64,000 bases of DNA from Paracidobacterium acidisoli (GCF_003428625.2 NZ_QVQT02000006.1:248001-312000); one strand, 5' to 3'; counted from the first letter of the stretch, positions 27,300 through 38,062 are shown. Translations and numbers: made by a program. Notes: generated by a model not told the origin, from the letters alone.

Positions 27300-28763
27300 A
27301 TGGGAAGGCACACAGCTTTGAGTTCACTGGAAACCAATCCTGCAGAGACCGCTGCACAGGAAACCCTCACGCCGGAGACGGACGCTGCCACCGGTACAGA
27401 ACACGCGGGGCACAGCCATGAGGGCCACGATCACGACCATCATCATCATGATCACGACCATGCGCAGCCCGCTCCCACGCTGAACCCCGAATGCACCCGC
27501 GAGGTCGAGATCGAGGTACCGGCGGACGAGGTCTCGAAGGCCTTCCGCACCGTCGTGAAGCGCTATCAGAAGCAGGCGCGCATTCCGGGCTTCCGCATCG
27601 GGAAGGTGCCGGAGTCGCTGATCCGCAAACGGTTCGCCGACGGCATCCGCCAGGAAGTGGTGGAGACCGTGGTGCCGGGGCACTTCCGCGCCGCGATCGA
27701 GCAGCAGAAGGTCACGCCGGCCTCGCAGCCGCAGGTGACGGATCTGCACCTTGAAGAGGGCGAGCCGCTGAAGTTCAAAGCGGCCTTTGAGATTCAGCCG
27801 GAGTTCTCCGTTGACGGCTACCAGGACGTGAAGGTCGAGAAGCCTTCGGCGGAGCTGTCCGAGGCGGAGTTCGAGGCGGAGCTGGAGCGCATCCGCGATG
27901 CCCGCTCGACGATGGAGCCGGTCGCCGAAGACCGCGCCCTCGCCGATGGCGACTGGGCGCAGATCGGCTTTAAGGGCGAGATCCGGACGGAGACGCCCGA
28001 AGAGCAGACGGCGGAGCAGGCCCGTCCGATCGAAAGCGACGATGCGGTGATCGAAGTGGGCGGAGCGAATACGCTTCCGGCCTTCAACGAGGGGCTGCGC
28101 GGAGCGAAGCCGGGACAGGAGCTGAAGTTCGAGGTCGCATATCCTGCCGACTTCGGCGAGAGAAACCTGGCCGGCAAAACGGTCGCCTACGACGTGGAAG
28201 TGAAGGGCATCAAAAAGAAGATTCAGCCCGAGCTGAATGACGAGTTCGCCAAAGAGCTGGGCGGCGAGTACGAGGGCATCGAGGACTTCCGGCAGAAGCT
28301 GCGGGAGCATATGGCAAACGACAAGAAGCGCCGGGTGGAAGCCGAGACCCGCGAGCGGCTGCTGGAGGCTCTGGTCGGACGCTTCCACTTCCCCGTGCCC
28401 GAGTCGCTGGTGCAGAACCAGATCGACGCGCGGCTGGACCGCGGACTGCGGGCGCTGGCATCGCAGGGCATGCGCGCCGAGGACATGCGCAAGCTGGACT
28501 TCGCGCGGCTGCGCGAGGCGCAGCGCGATTCGGCGCTCTCCGAAGTCAGAGGGCTCACGATTCTGGACCGGATTGCCGATGCGGAGAATATGCAGGTATC
28601 TGACGAGGAACTGGAGCGAGAGCTGCAGATTATCTCTCTGCAAACACGCGAACCGCTGGAAAGCCTGCGCGAGCGTTTGACCAGCGAAGGCAATCTGGCT
28701 AGAATTCGTGCACAATTACGGAGAGAGAAAACCGGTAATCTGCTGGTCGAAAGACTGGCCTGA
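27300..28763 (+). CDS. tig: Trigger factor with His-rich N-terminal extension
   Basis: A 487-residue ribosome-associated chaperone and peptidyl-prolyl isomerase. Ribosome-binding domain: the signature appears as RIPGFRIGKVP (about 96-107), a slight variant of the usual GFRxGK loop. A PPIase/FKBP-like domain (DGDWAQIGFKG) and the C-terminal helical arms follow. The first 60 residues are not part of the normal fold: residues 35-54 contain 11 His plus Asp/Glu, a likely metal-binding tract. The length exceeds the usual 430-450 accordingly. ATG 27300 is used; TTG 27318 is possible and would still include the His tract. First gene of tig-clpP-clpX. Confidence 0.95.
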   Translation: MGRHTALSSLETNPAETAAQETLTPETDAATGTEHAGHSHEGHDHDHHHHDHDHAQPAPTLNPECTREVEIEVPADEVSKAFRTVVKRYQKQARIPGFRIGKVPESLIRKRFADGIRQEVVETVVPGHFRAAIEQQKVTPASQPQVTDLHLEEGEPLKFKAAFEIQPEFSVDGYQDVKVEKPSAELSEAEFEAELERIRDARSTMEPVAEDRALADGDWAQIGFKGEIRTETPEEQTAEQARPIESDDAVIEVGGANTLPAFNEGLRGAKPGQELKFEVAYPADFGERNLAGKTVAYDVEVKGIKKKIQPELNDEFAKELGGEYEGIEDFRQKLREHMANDKKRRVEAETRERLLEALVGRFHFPVPESLVQNQIDARLDRGLRALASQGMRAEDMRKLDFARLREAQRDSALSEVRGLTILDRIADAENMQVSDEELERELQIISLQTREPLESLRERLTSEGNLARIRAQLRREKTGNLLVERLA

Positions 28764-28778
28764 GGTGGACTGTCTGAA

Positions 28779-28804
28779 CCGGCGAAGTGTGTGCGCTTCG
28801 CCGG
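28779..28804 (+). other. Stable hairpin in tig-clpP intergenic region
   Basis: A perfect 9-bp stem, CCGGCGAAG (28779-28787) with CTTCGCCGG (28796-28804), loop of 8. No T-tract follows, so it is better read as an mRNA processing or stability element that may set tig versus clpP levels than as a terminator. Confidence 0.5.
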
Positions 28805-28865
28805 AAATGTATCGATACGCAGCACCGAAGCCTGCGCGTTTCGGGGAGTGGGAATAAGGGGAAAC

Positions 28866-29456
28866 ATGGCACTGGTACCCATGGTCATCGAGCAGACGAG
28901 CCGCGGCGAGCGGGCTTACGACATTTACTCGCGTCTGCTCCGCGATAACATCATTTTCCTGGGAACGCCCATTGATGACCAGATCGCCAATCTGGTCATT
29001 GCACAGTTACTGTTTCTCTCCGGGGAAGATCCGGAGAAGGATATTCAGCTCTATATCAACTCCCCTGGCGGATCGATTACTGCCGGTCTTGCTATCTACG
29101 ATACGGTTCAGTACATCAAAAACGATGTTGTCACCTTCTGCATCGGCCAGGCGGCGAGCATGGGTGCGTTCCTGCTGATGGCGGGCACCAAAGGCAAGCG
29201 TTTCGCTCTGCCGAATTCGCGCATTCTGATCCATCAGCCGTCGATGGGCGGGCTGAGCGGCCAGGCGACGGATATCGACATTCACGCGCGCGAGATTCTG
29301 CGCATCCGCGAGATCACCAATACCCTGATGTCGAAGCATACCGGCCAGCCGCTGGAGCGCATTGAACGGGATGTGGAGCGCGACTTCATCATGAACGCGC
29401 CTCAGTCGAAAGAGTACGGCATTATTGACGAAATCATCGACCGCCCGCGCACCTGA
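28866..29456 (+). CDS. clpP: ATP-dependent Clp protease proteolytic subunit
   Basis: A 196-residue serine peptidase. Catalytic triad: Ser98 (GQAASMGA), His123 (LIHQPSMGG) and Asp near 174 (VERDFIM). The oligomer-forming head-domain helix and the hydrophobic N-terminal axial loop ([10 protein letters not shown]) are normal. It forms the degradation chamber capped by ClpX. ATG 28866 has AAGGGGAAAC directly upstream; the open frame from 28791 is disfavoured. Between tig and clpX, as in many bacteria. Confidence 0.97.
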   Translation: MALVPMVIEQTSRGERAYDIYSRLLRDNIIFLGTPIDDQIANLVIAQLLFLSGEDPEKDIQLYINSPGGSITAGLAIYDTVQYIKNDVVTFCIGQAASMGAFLLMAGTKGKRFALPNSRILIHQPSMGGLSGQATDIDIHAREILRIREITNTLMSKHTGQPLERIERDVERDFIMNAPQSKEYGIIDEIIDRPRT

Positions 29457-29504
29457 AACCGGTGAGCCGGCAGCGCACGGACGTACGAAGGAGCACCACG
29501 CAGC

Positions 29505-30785
29505 ATGAAAACGCGCACGGGATCGGACGACTCTCTCCGCTGTTCCTTCTGCCATAAGTCGCAGGACGCGGTCGCCAAGCTCATTTCCTCTCCAAGCGAT
29601 TATCCGCGCGCATACATCTGCGACGAGTGCGTTGCGGTGTGCAATTCGATCCTTGAGGACGACCGCAGCGATGCGCAGCCCGGCGCGGCGCCGGCGCACC
29701 TGCCCAAGCCGCTCGAGGTGAAGGCGTTTCTGGACGAGTATGTGATCGGCCAGGAACAGACCAAGAAGAAGCTGGCGGTCGCGGTCTACAACCACTACAA
29801 GCGCATCCAGATGAACCGGACGCGCGGCAACGACGTGGAGCTGTCGAAGTCGAATATTCTGCTGGTCGGCCCGACGGGCAGCGGCAAGACGCTGATGGCG
29901 CACACCCTGGCCAAGATGCTCGACGTGCCCTTTGCGATCGTCGATGCGACCACGCTGACCGAGGCCGGCTACGTGGGCGAGGATGTCGAAAACATCATTC
30001 TGAAGCTGCTGCAGGCCGCCGACGGCGATGTGGCGCGCGCGCAGACGGGCATCATCTATATCGATGAGATCGACAAGATCGGCCGCAAGGACGAAAACCC
30101 CTCGATCACGCGCGACGTCTCGGGCGAAGGCGTGCAGCAGGCGCTGCTCAAGATTCTCGAAGGTACGGTGGCCAATGTTCCGCCGCAGGGCGGGCGCAAG
30201 CATCCGCACCAGGAGTTCACGCCGGTCGATACGACCAACATTCTGTTTATCTGCGGCGGAGCCTTTGTCGGTCTCGAGCGGGTGATCGGACGCCGCGTGG
30301 GTAAGAAGGCGCTGGGCTTCAAAGCCATCGCAGACAAGGAACAGCAGGATGCGGCGGCGGGTGTGCGGCTGCAGCGCGATGCCGAGCTGCTGCGCCAGGC
30401 GGAGCCGCAGGACCTGATCAAATTCGGCCTCATTCCTGAATTTGTCGGACGCCTCCCTGTCATCGGCATTCTCGATGAGCTGGACGAGGTGGCGCTGGTC
30501 GAGATTCTGACCAAGCCGCGTAACGCGATCCTGAAGCAGTATCAGCGGCTCTTCGAGTATGAAGGCGTCCGGCTGAACTTCGACGAAGAGGCCACGAAGG
30601 CCGTGGCGCAGGAAGCGCTGCTGCGCAAGGTGGGCGCGCGCGGTCTGCGCATGATCCTGGAAGAGCTGATGCTCGACCTGATGTATCACCTGCCGAGCAA
30701 CAAAAAGATCCGCGAGCTGGAGATCACAGCGGAGATGGTGCAGAAGCGCGATCTCTCCATCACCATGCTCGACAAGGCCGGCTGA
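29505..30785 (+). CDS. clpX: ATP-dependent Clp protease ATP-binding subunit ClpX
   Basis: A 426-residue AAA+ unfoldase. The N-terminal zinc-binding domain has C13-x2-C16 and C39-x2-C42. Walker A is GPTGSGKT (122-129); Walker B is [10 protein letters not shown]; the pore loop appears as GYVGEDVE; the RKH motif is represented by GRRVGKK-type residues near 265. It delivers unfolded substrates to ClpP. AAGGAG lies 11 bases before ATG 29505. Followed by a terminator-like hairpin, separating it from lon. Confidence 0.97.
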   Translation: MKTRTGSDDSLRCSFCHKSQDAVAKLISSPSDYPRAYICDECVAVCNSILEDDRSDAQPGAAPAHLPKPLEVKAFLDEYVIGQEQTKKKLAVAVYNHYKRIQMNRTRGNDVELSKSNILLVGPTGSGKTLMAHTLAKMLDVPFAIVDATTLTEAGYVGEDVENIILKLLQAADGDVARAQTGIIYIDEIDKIGRKDENPSITRDVSGEGVQQALLKILEGTVANVPPQGGRKHPHQEFTPVDTTNILFICGGAFVGLERVIGRRVGKKALGFKAIADKEQQDAAAGVRLQRDAELLRQAEPQDLIKFGLIPEFVGRLPVIGILDELDEVALVEILTKPRNAILKQYQRLFEYEGVRLNFDEEATKAVAQEALLRKVGARGLRMILEELMLDLMYHLPSNKKIRELEITAEMVQKRDLSITMLDKAG

Positions 30786-30788
30786 GCC

Positions 30789-30829
30789 GCGATCGCGTCC
30801 GCACTCTGCGCGGCTCCGCGATCGCTTTT
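30789..30829 (+). terminator. Possible intrinsic terminator after clpX
   Basis: GCGATCGC at 30789-30796 can pair with GCGATCGC at 30818-30825, followed by TTTT (30826-30829). The 21-base loop includes CGCGGCT, which can alternatively pair with AGCCGCG at 30785-30791. It begins four bases after the clpX stop. Confidence 0.55.
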
Positions 30830-30860
30830 CCCCTCTCGAATCCCGCATTCTTCCGCATCT

Positions 30861-30907
30861 CTGCGGCCATTTTCCGGCTCCCTTCCGGCGCCGCAGCGGC
30901 CTTTTTT
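30861..30907 (+). terminator. Second terminator-like hairpin upstream of lon
   Basis: CTGCGGC (30861-30867) pairs with GCCGCAG (30890-30896) around a 22-base loop; CGGCC and TTTTTT (to 30907) follow. The distance between stem and T-run is longer than ideal, so the call is tentative. It suggests that lon is transcribed from its own promoter between here and 31041. Confidence 0.35.
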
Positions 30908-31040
30908 GCCGCGCCGCTGACGCAGCGTTCTCCGGAAACGCGGGAGTTGTCAAGAGAGAACGTCTGTCGAAGAGATCACAATCGATTCGGAAACGGCGCG
31001 CCGTCGTGAGTCTGAATGATTTACATTTCATCTAACAGAC

Positions 31041-33485
31041 ATGCCTCCATCGGGCGAAAGGGATGACGTGACCCAATCGAAAGAGAGCCGCGACAAAAAC
31101 GATCAGCGCAAGCTGCCCATGATGCCCATACGGGATATGGTCATCTTTCCGCACATGATGACGCCGTTTGTCGTCGGGCGGGAATCGAGCGTGCGCGCGC
31201 TGGAAGAGGCGCTGAACGGCGACCGCCGGATCTTTCTCGCCACCCAGCACGATGCGCGTGTGGATGATCCGCGCCCGGACGATATCTATCCCGTCGGCAC
31301 GATCGGCAACATCGTGCAGAGCGTGAAGATGCCGGACGGCAACATCAAGGTGCTGGTGGAAGGCATGGAGCGCGGCCGCGCCGTGGAGCTGACCGATTCG
31401 GACGGCTTCTTTGTCGCAACGGTGAAGACCACGAAGGCCGTGCTGGAGATGAATCCGCAGGTCGAGCAGCTGGTGCAGCGCGTCACTTCCCTCTTTGAGC
31501 AGTATGTGAAGCTGCAGCAGTCGCTGAATGTCGAAACCGTCGTGGCCGCGATCCGCACCGACGAGCCCTCGAAGCTGGCCGACACCATTGCCGCCAATCT
31601 GCAACTGGAGATTCCGGAGAAGCAGGACCTGCTCGATGTGTTCGATCCCGTCGAGCGGCTGGCGAAGATCGCCGATGTTCTCGATGTCGAGATCGAAAAA
31701 CTCAACATGGACCGCAGCATCCAGTCGCGCGTGAAGCGGCAGATGGAGCGGGCCCAGAAAGAGTATTACCTCAACGAGAAGATCAAGGCGATTCAGAAAG
31801 AGCTGGGCCGCGGCGAGAAGAGCGAGTTCGACGATCTGAAGAAGAAGATCGAGACGGCCGGCATGCCGAAGGATGTCTTCGACAAGGCGATCCAGGAGCT
31901 GAAGAAGCTCGAGGCCATGCCGCCGATGTCGGCGGAGTCGACGGTCTCGCGCAATTATCTCGACTGGCTGCTGGCGGTGCCGTGGAAGAAGAAATCCAAG
32001 GAGACGCGCAGCATCGATCACGCCGAGAAGGTGCTCAACGCGGATCACTACGGACTGGAGAAGATCAAGGAGCGCATCCTCGAATTTCTGGCCGTGCGGC
32101 AGCTGGTGAAGAATCCGAAGGGGTCGATCCTGTGCTTTGTCGGACCTCCGGGCGTGGGCAAGACATCGCTCGGCATGTCGATCGCCAAGGCGACGGGCAG
32201 AAAATTTGTGCGCATGTCGCTGGGCGGCGTGCGTGATGAGGCGGAGATTCGCGGCCACCGCCGCACTTATATCGGCGCGCTGCCGGGGCAGATCATTCAG
32301 TCGATGAAGAAGGCAGGGACGAAGAACCCGGTCTTCATGCTGGATGAGGTCGACAAGATGGCGTCGGATTTCCGCGGCGATCCGGCCTCGGCGCTGCTCG
32401 AAGTGCTCGATCCGGAGCAGAACACCAGCTTCCAGGATCACTACCTCGACGTGGAGTATGACCTGTCACAGGTGCTGTTTGTGGCCACGGCCAACGTGCT
32501 GCACACCATTCCCGGTCCGCTGCAGGACCGCATGGAGATTCTGCGCCTGCACGGCTATACGGAGCTGGAAAAACTCGAAATTGCCAAACAGTATCTGCTG
32601 AAAAAGCAGCGCGAGGGCACCGGGCTCAGCGAAAAGAACGTCACCTTCACCGACGATGCGCTGACGGAGATTATCCGCAGCTACACGCGCGAGGCCGGCG
32701 TCCGCAATCTGGAGCGCGAGATCGGCAACGTCTGCCGCAAGGTGGCGCGGCGCGTGGTGAAGAACGGCGCGAAGCACAAAGAGAGCATTACCGGCGAGAA
32801 CATCGCTGACTTTCTCGGCGTGCCGAAGTTCCGCGACTCGGCGGTACACGAGAAGAACGAGATCGGCCTGGTAAACGGGCTGGCGTGGACCGAAGTCGGC
32901 GGAAGCATTCTGCAGACGGAAGTGCAGATTCTGGACGGCAAGGGCAAGCTGACGCTGACCGGCCAGCTGGGCGATGTGATGCAGGAGTCCGCGCAGGCCG
33001 CGCTCTCCTGGATTCGCAGCCGCGCCCACCATCTGGGTTTGCCGCGCGACTTCTACCGCAACCTCGACATTCACATTCATGTGCCCGAGGGAGCGATTCC
33101 GAAGGATGGTCCTTCGGCCGGCATTACGCTGGCGACGGCGCTGGCCAGCGCTCTGGCCAGGATTCCGGTTCGCCGTGACGTGGCGATGACGGGCGAGATC
33201 ACGCTGAGGGGCAAGGTGCTGCCTATCGGCGGGCTGAAAGAGAAATTGCTGGCGGCGCATCGCGCGGGCATCTTTGAAGCGATTCTGCCGAACGACAATC
33301 GCAAGGACATGGCCGACCTGCCGGAGAACCTGAAGAGCGCGATGAAGATGAACTTCGTCGACTCGATGGACGAGGTGCTGAAGCTGGCGCTCGAATCTCC
33401 TCTGCCGGAGCCGCGCGAGGAGACGCCCGAGGTGCTGGCCAGCCTGCCGCAGCCGGCCGCTCCGGAGCAGCGTCCGCACCAGTAG
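31041..33485 (+). CDS. lon: ATP-dependent protease Lon
   Basis: An 814-residue LonA. N-terminal LAN domain ([19 protein letters not shown]), coiled-coil arm, AAA+ module with Walker A GPPGVGKT (residues about 368-375) and Walker [10 protein letters not shown], then a protease domain with the Ser-Lys dyad in [10 protein letters not shown] and [17 protein letters not shown]. Degrades misfolded cytoplasmic proteins. GTG 31068 (VTQSKESR) has AAAGGG 5 bases upstream and could be the true start; ATG 31041 lacks a clear Shine-Dalgarno sequence. Follows tig-clpP-clpX in the conserved order. Confidence 0.97.
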   Translation: MPPSGERDDVTQSKESRDKNDQRKLPMMPIRDMVIFPHMMTPFVVGRESSVRALEEALNGDRRIFLATQHDARVDDPRPDDIYPVGTIGNIVQSVKMPDGNIKVLVEGMERGRAVELTDSDGFFVATVKTTKAVLEMNPQVEQLVQRVTSLFEQYVKLQQSLNVETVVAAIRTDEPSKLADTIAANLQLEIPEKQDLLDVFDPVERLAKIADVLDVEIEKLNMDRSIQSRVKRQMERAQKEYYLNEKIKAIQKELGRGEKSEFDDLKKKIETAGMPKDVFDKAIQELKKLEAMPPMSAESTVSRNYLDWLLAVPWKKKSKETRSIDHAEKVLNADHYGLEKIKERILEFLAVRQLVKNPKGSILCFVGPPGVGKTSLGMSIAKATGRKFVRMSLGGVRDEAEIRGHRRTYIGALPGQIIQSMKKAGTKNPVFMLDEVDKMASDFRGDPASALLEVLDPEQNTSFQDHYLDVEYDLSQVLFVATANVLHTIPGPLQDRMEILRLHGYTELEKLEIAKQYLLKKQREGTGLSEKNVTFTDDALTEIIRSYTREAGVRNLEREIGNVCRKVARRVVKNGAKHKESITGENIADFLGVPKFRDSAVHEKNEIGLVNGLAWTEVGGSILQTEVQILDGKGKLTLTGQLGDVMQESAQAALSWIRSRAHHLGLPRDFYRNLDIHIHVPEGAIPKDGPSAGITLATALASALARIPVRRDVAMTGEITLRGKVLPIGGLKEKLLAAHRAGIFEAILPNDNRKDMADLPENLKSAMKMNFVDSMDEVLKLALESPLPEPREETPEVLASLPQPAAPEQRPHQ

Positions 33486-33500
33486 GCATTGCTGCATCAG

Positions 33501-33540
33501 GCCTGCAGTCTCTTCTCAGAGGCTGCAGGCTTTTCTTTTT
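33501..33540 (+). terminator. Intrinsic terminator of lon
   Basis: GCCTGCAG (33501-33508) pairs with CTGCAGGC (33523-33530), immediately followed by TTTTCTTTTT. It lies 15 bases after the lon stop and also separates lon from the convergent repeat-protein gene. Confidence 0.85.
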
Positions 33541-33571
33541 CCCGAGGATACTCGAGGCTGTCCGCGGCAGA

Positions 33572-36500
33572 TCAGTGAAGCAGTCCAAAGACGGCCACGC
33601 CGGTTGGAGTGCCCACGAAGACCTTGCCGTTGGCGACGACCGGCGTGATGAACTTGGCGTCCTGGAAGCTGTCGCGGCTGCCGGCCTGCGTGCTGTTGTA
33701 AAGCTCGTGCCCCAGGCTGGCTGCATCGTAGGCATGCAGCACGGCGGCGCCGCCCGAGCTGGCTTCGACGGCCCACACGATGCCGTTCTGCGTGCCGTTG
33801 GCGCTGACGCTGGGAGTGGTTCCGGGGAAGGCGAAGGACGCGGACGACTGGCTGGACGGCGAGGTCTCGAGCTTCGCATTGGTGATGGTGAATGCGCGCA
33901 TCACGTCGCCCTTTCCGCCGTAGTAGATCGTGTTGTTGAAGTATGCGGGCATGCCCCAGACGCCGCCGCCGAGCGCTCCGGACAGGTATTGATAGATGGC
34001 GTTACTGTTCGGATTGAACTTGCCCATGTTGTCCCGGTCGACGACGTAGATGCTCGCGTCTTTGCCTGCGCCCACGGCGAGATGATGCACCGTCCCGCTC
34101 GCATCCTTCATATCGGGCAGCAGCAGCGTGCCGCCTGAGCCGAGATCCTCATCGAAGTCGGACTGATTCACGGTATTCGAGGTGTTGAAGTAGTCGGCGA
34201 CGGTGAGCTTGCCGCCCGCGGTCGAGACCTTCATGAAGGCGTTGCCGTAGTCGCCGGAGGATGGGAATCCATTCGCATTGAGCGTGGTATCGAAGCCGCC
34301 GTTGGCATCGAGGAAATAGACATTGCCGCTCGTATCGCCGGCCAGGCCCGCGCCGCTCATCCAGATGGCGCCCTCGCCTGCTCCATAGCCGCTGGTGCCG
34401 CCGCTGTTGGGCGTAAGATTCAGCACGGCGCTCTGCTGCAGCGACTGCTCGCTGTAGGCCATGAGCCAGCCGGTGTAGGGGTCCTGATCGCAGTGCGAGG
34501 TCCAACCCATGTAGAGGGTATGGTTCATGAGCAGCAGGCCGACGCGCTCGGCATACTGCCCAGGCTCGAAGATCTGCGAGCCGCCGCTCGAATAGATTCC
34601 CGTGCCGGGGTAGCTTGCCTGAATCTCAGATGGACTGCCGCTCAGGTCGGAGCCGGTGGTGAGATCGAGTGCGTGCAGACGCTGATGGTAATTGCCGCCG
34701 GCATCCTCGGACATGGCGACGACGAAGATGGCGCCATTGCTGCCGTAACTGCGATCGATAACGGGCGTGGAGGTAATGCCGATCTCGGGAGCGATCTGCG
34801 GGCAGTTGTGATCGTCGCTGGTCGACTCGCCTGCGCCGAGCATCGATTTCATCCAGAGCTGCGCGCCGGTGTCGGCGTCAAAGGCGTAGACCAGATCGCG
34901 CTCGGTGGCGACATAGAGCACGTTGTGCGTTGCGCCTCCGATCTTCATCGCGGAGAGATAGAGCGGCGCTGCGTCCACCACTCCCTGCGTGGAGTAGAAG
35001 CCCAGCTTGCCGAAGTTCGTCGAGTTCACACTGGAGAGAGTGAGCGTGGTCTCGGCGCTATTCAGGCCGTCGCGGGCATTGTCGTAGTGATAGGTCGTGA
35101 CATCCACGCTTCCGGCGGGCTGCGTTGCGGAGCTCACGGCCAGGGAAAGTGTCGCGGAGTGGCTCAGGCTCCCGGAGGTTCCGGAAAATGTAACTGTCGA
35201 TGTTGCATTTGCCGCGCTCGATGAGGCGGTAAGGGTGACGCTTTGCTTCACTCCCGGTGTGAGCGTGAGCGCTGAGGGACTGGCCGTGACGCCGCCGGGC
35301 AGGCCGCTGAGGGAAACGCTGACGGCGTTTGCGAATCCGTTGAGCGCGTTCGCGGTCACGCCGACAGTGCCGCCCGCGGCTCCTGCGGTGATGGAGAGAC
35401 TGACAGGAGAGACGGACAGCGAATAATCCGGCGCAGCGACTCCGGCTGCGGCCACCGTCAGCGTCAGCGCTGCTGTGTGCGTGAGGCCGCCGGATGTAGT
35501 GGTAATGGTGATCGTCGCCGAGCCGGCCTTTGCTGCAGAAGATGCCGTCAGCGTTACATTTTGCGCGACTCCGGGCGTAAGGGTGAAGGTAGACGGATTC
35601 GCGGTGACACCGCTCGGCAGACCGCTGAGGGAAACACTGACGGCGTTCGTGAAGCCGTTGAGCGCATTCGCGGTGATGCTGGTGCTCTTTCCGGTTGCGC
35701 CGGCGGTGAGGGAGAGGCTGGCAGGAGAGACGGACAATGAATAATCCGGCGCAGCGGCTCCTGCTGCGGCCACCGTCAGCGCCAGCGTCGCGGTGTGCGT
35801 CAGAGTACCGGATGTGGTGGTCACGGTGATGGTAGACGAGGTTGTCTTCGCATAAGAAGAAGCGTTGAATGCCACGCTTTGCGCGATACCCGGTTTCAGC
35901 GTGAATGTCGATGGATTGGCGATGACGCCTCCCGGCATGCCGCTGAGAGAGACGCTGACAGTGCCGGCAAATCCATTGAGCGCATTGGCAGCGATGCTGA
36001 CGCTTCTGCCGGTTGCTCCGGCGGTAAGGGAAAGACTCGATGGAGAGACTGATACAGAATAATCAGGCGTGGGCGACGCGGCAGCAATAGTCAACGGGAG
36101 CGTAGCCGTGTGTGTGATGCCGCTGGATGTAGTGGTCACGGTGATCGTTGCGGAGCCGGACTTCGCAGAGGACGAGGCTGTGAAGGTTACGCTCTGCGCG
36201 ATGCCGGGCGTGAGCGTGAACGTCGATGGGTTCGCAGTGACTCCGCTCGGGAGACCGCTGAGGGAAACACTGACGGCATTCGTGAATCCATTGAGCGCGT
36301 TCGCGGTGATGCTGACACTCCTGCCGGTTGCTCCTGCGGTGATGGAGAGGCTGGCAGGAGAGACGGACAATGAATAATCGGGCGCAGGAGCTGATGCGGC
36401 GATGGTGAGCGAAAGAGTGGCGGCGTGGGTGATGCTGCCGGATGTGGCGGTCACGGTGATGGTTGCCGAAGTGGCCTTCGCGTAAGAAGAGGCATTGAAT

Positions 36501-38062
36501 GACACACTTTGCGCAGCACCCGGCTTCAGCGTGAATGTCGATGGATTGGCGATGACGCCTCCCGGCATGCCGCTGAGAGAGACGCTGACAGTGCCGGCGA
36601 ATCCATTGAGCGCATTGGCAGCGATGCTGACGCTCCTGCCGGTTGCTCCGGCGGTGATGGAAAGGCTAGCAGGAGAGACCGACACAGAATAATCCGGCGT
36701 GGATGCAGCTGCCGCAATGGTGAGCGCCAGCGTGGCGGTGTGGGTGATGCTGCCGGATGTGGTGGTCACGGTGATGGTCGCGGAACCCGACTTTGCAGAG
36801 GACGAGGCCGTGAAGGTCACGCTCTGCGCGATGCCGGGCGTGAGCGTGAACGTCGATGGGCTTGCGGTGACTCCGCTCGGCAGACCGCTGAGCGAGACGC
36901 TGACGGCATTCGTGAATCCATTGAGCGCGTTTGCGGTGATGCTGATGCTCTTTCCGGTTGCGCCCGCAGTCACGGAGAGGCTGGAGGGAGACACCGATAA
37001 GGAATAATCGGGCGCAGGAGCTGATGCGGCGATGGTGAGCGAAAGAGTGGCGGCGTGGGTGAGGCTGCCGGATGTGCCGCTGAGCGTCACGATGACCGTA
37101 CCTGTTTTCGCGGCCGAGGAAGCGGTGAGCGTCACGTTCTGCGCGGCTCCGGGCTTGAGAGTGAGCGTCGATGGACTTGCGGTGACACCGCCCGGCAGGC
37201 CGCTGAAGCTGGCGGTGACGGTACCAGTGAAACCGTGCAGAGCGTTCGCGGTGACGGAGATATTTTTTCCCGCGGCTCCCTGCGTCAGCGACAGAGACAC
37301 GGGCGAGATGGTGAGCGAGAAATCGGGCGCTGGCGCGGAGGATTCGACCGTGAGAGCCAGTGAGGTGGTGGCGCCGGCGCTGCTTCCTGAGACTCCGGTA
37401 AAGGTCACGTTCGCCGGGCCGGTCGCGGCGTTCGATGCAGCCGTAAGCGTGATGACCTGCGGCGTGCCCGGCTGCAGATTGAAGGACGAGGGTGTCGCGG
37501 TCACTCCGTCGGGCAGCGCGTTGCTCAGCCCCACGCTCACGGTTCCGGTGAAGCCGTTGAGCGCATTCGCGGTGAGCGAGACGGTCTGCGAGGGGCCTCC
37601 GGCGGTGAGGCCGAGCGTGTTGGGCGAAAGGGTCAGGGAGAAACCGGGCGTGGCGGAGGCCACGGCGAGCGCGACCGTTGCCGTGCGGCTGACGGCGCCG
37701 GCGCTTCCCGTTACCGTGACCATGGTCTGCGCCGCGGGAGCATCCGCCTTTGCGGCGATGGTTACGGTCTGCGGTTGATTCGGAGACAGCGTGAGCGAGG
37801 ACGGGCTGACGGTGACGCCGCTCGGCAGATCGTTCACGGTGATGTTCACCATGCCGGTAAAGCCATTCGCAACCGTAGCCGTTACAGAAAGGCTCTGGGC
37901 CGCGCCTCCGGCGGTAACGTTCACCGTGCTGCGTGAAAGCGTGAGCTGAAAATCAGCCGTACCGGCAGAGCCGCCAGACAGTCTGCGGCTGGTGCCGCAG
38001 GCGGCAAGAGCACAGAGCAGGACACAGCAGGGCAAAGCGACAAACTTCCCTGTCAAGCGCAT
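33572..38062 (-). CDS. Giant lipoprotein: nine Ig-like repeats plus PQQ-like beta-propeller
   Basis: A 1,496-residue surface or periplasmic protein. Signal peptide with lipobox LAACG. Then nine tandem Ig-like repeats of about 105 residues (roughly residues 35-970), each with the core pattern SVTANALNGFxxxVSVSLSGLPxGV and a closing THTATLALTIA strand. The last 520 residues form a PQQ/quinoprotein-like propeller (YVATERDLVYAFDADTGAQLW; GITSTPVIDR; VYVVDRDN-type blades). ATG 38062 is used; the frame is open to 38155. Likely an adhesin or a polysaccharide- or surface-binding scaffold; no enzyme residues were identified. Repeats 4-7 reveal recent duplication (see separate entry). Confidence 0.85.
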   Translation of the reverse strand: MRLTGKFVALPCCVLLCALAACGTSRRLSGGSAGTADFQLTLSRSTVNVTAGGAAQSLSVTATVANGFTGMVNITVNDLPSGVTVSPSSLTLSPNQPQTVTIAAKADAPAAQTMVTVTGSAGAVSRTATVALAVASATPGFSLTLSPNTLGLTAGGPSQTVSLTANALNGFTGTVSVGLSNALPDGVTATPSSFNLQPGTPQVITLTAASNAATGPANVTFTGVSGSSAGATTSLALTVESSAPAPDFSLTISPVSLSLTQGAAGKNISVTANALHGFTGTVTASFSGLPGGVTASPSTLTLKPGAAQNVTLTASSAAKTGTVIVTLSGTSGSLTHAATLSLTIAASAPAPDYSLSVSPSSLSVTAGATGKSISITANALNGFTNAVSVSLSGLPSGVTASPSTFTLTPGIAQSVTFTASSSAKSGSATITVTTTSGSITHTATLALTIAAAASTPDYSVSVSPASLSITAGATGRSVSIAANALNGFAGTVSVSLSGMPGGVIANPSTFTLKPGAAQSVSFNASSYAKATSATITVTATSGSITHAATLSLTIAASAPAPDYSLSVSPASLSITAGATGRSVSITANALNGFTNAVSVSLSGLPSGVTANPSTFTLTPGIAQSVTFTASSSAKSGSATITVTTTSSGITHTATLPLTIAAASPTPDYSVSVSPSSLSLTAGATGRSVSIAANALNGFAGTVSVSLSGMPGGVIANPSTFTLKPGIAQSVAFNASSYAKTTSSTITVTTTSGTLTHTATLALTVAAAGAAAPDYSLSVSPASLSLTAGATGKSTSITANALNGFTNAVSVSLSGLPSGVTANPSTFTLTPGVAQNVTLTASSAAKAGSATITITTTSGGLTHTAALTLTVAAAGVAAPDYSLSVSPVSLSITAGAAGGTVGVTANALNGFANAVSVSLSGLPGGVTASPSALTLTPGVKQSVTLTASSSAANATSTVTFSGTSGSLSHSATLSLAVSSATQPAGSVDVTTYHYDNARDGLNSAETTLTLSSVNSTNFGKLGFYSTQGVVDAAPLYLSAMKIGGATHNVLYVATERDLVYAFDADTGAQLWMKSMLGAGESTSDDHNCPQIAPEIGITSTPVIDRSYGSNGAIFVVAMSEDAGGNYHQRLHALDLTTGSDLSGSPSEIQASYPGTGIYSSGGSQIFEPGQYAERVGLLLMNHTLYMGWTSHCDQDPYTGWLMAYSEQSLQQSAVLNLTPNSGGTSGYGAGEGAIWMSGAGLAGDTSGNVYFLDANGGFDTTLNANGFPSSGDYGNAFMKVSTAGGKLTVADYFNTSNTVNQSDFDEDLGSGGTLLLPDMKDASGTVHHLAVGAGKDASIYVVDRDNMGKFNPNSNAIYQYLSGALGGGVWGMPAYFNNTIYYGGKGDVMRAFTITNAKLETSPSSQSSASFAFPGTTPSVSANGTQNGIVWAVEASSGGAAVLHAYDAASLGHELYNSTQAGSRDSFQDAKFITPVVANGKVFVGTPTGVAVFGLLH
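35740..37005 (-). repeat. Two tandem 630-bp higher-order repeats within the Ig region
   Basis: Single Ig repeats are 315 bases long. Repeats alternate between two subtypes (GLPSGVTA...KSGSAT and GMPGGVIA...SYAK), and landmarks recur at 630-base spacing: GTGAATGTCG at 35901 and 36531, with the following roughly 150 bases almost identical. This shows duplication of a two-repeat block rather than of single units. Confidence 0.8.
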
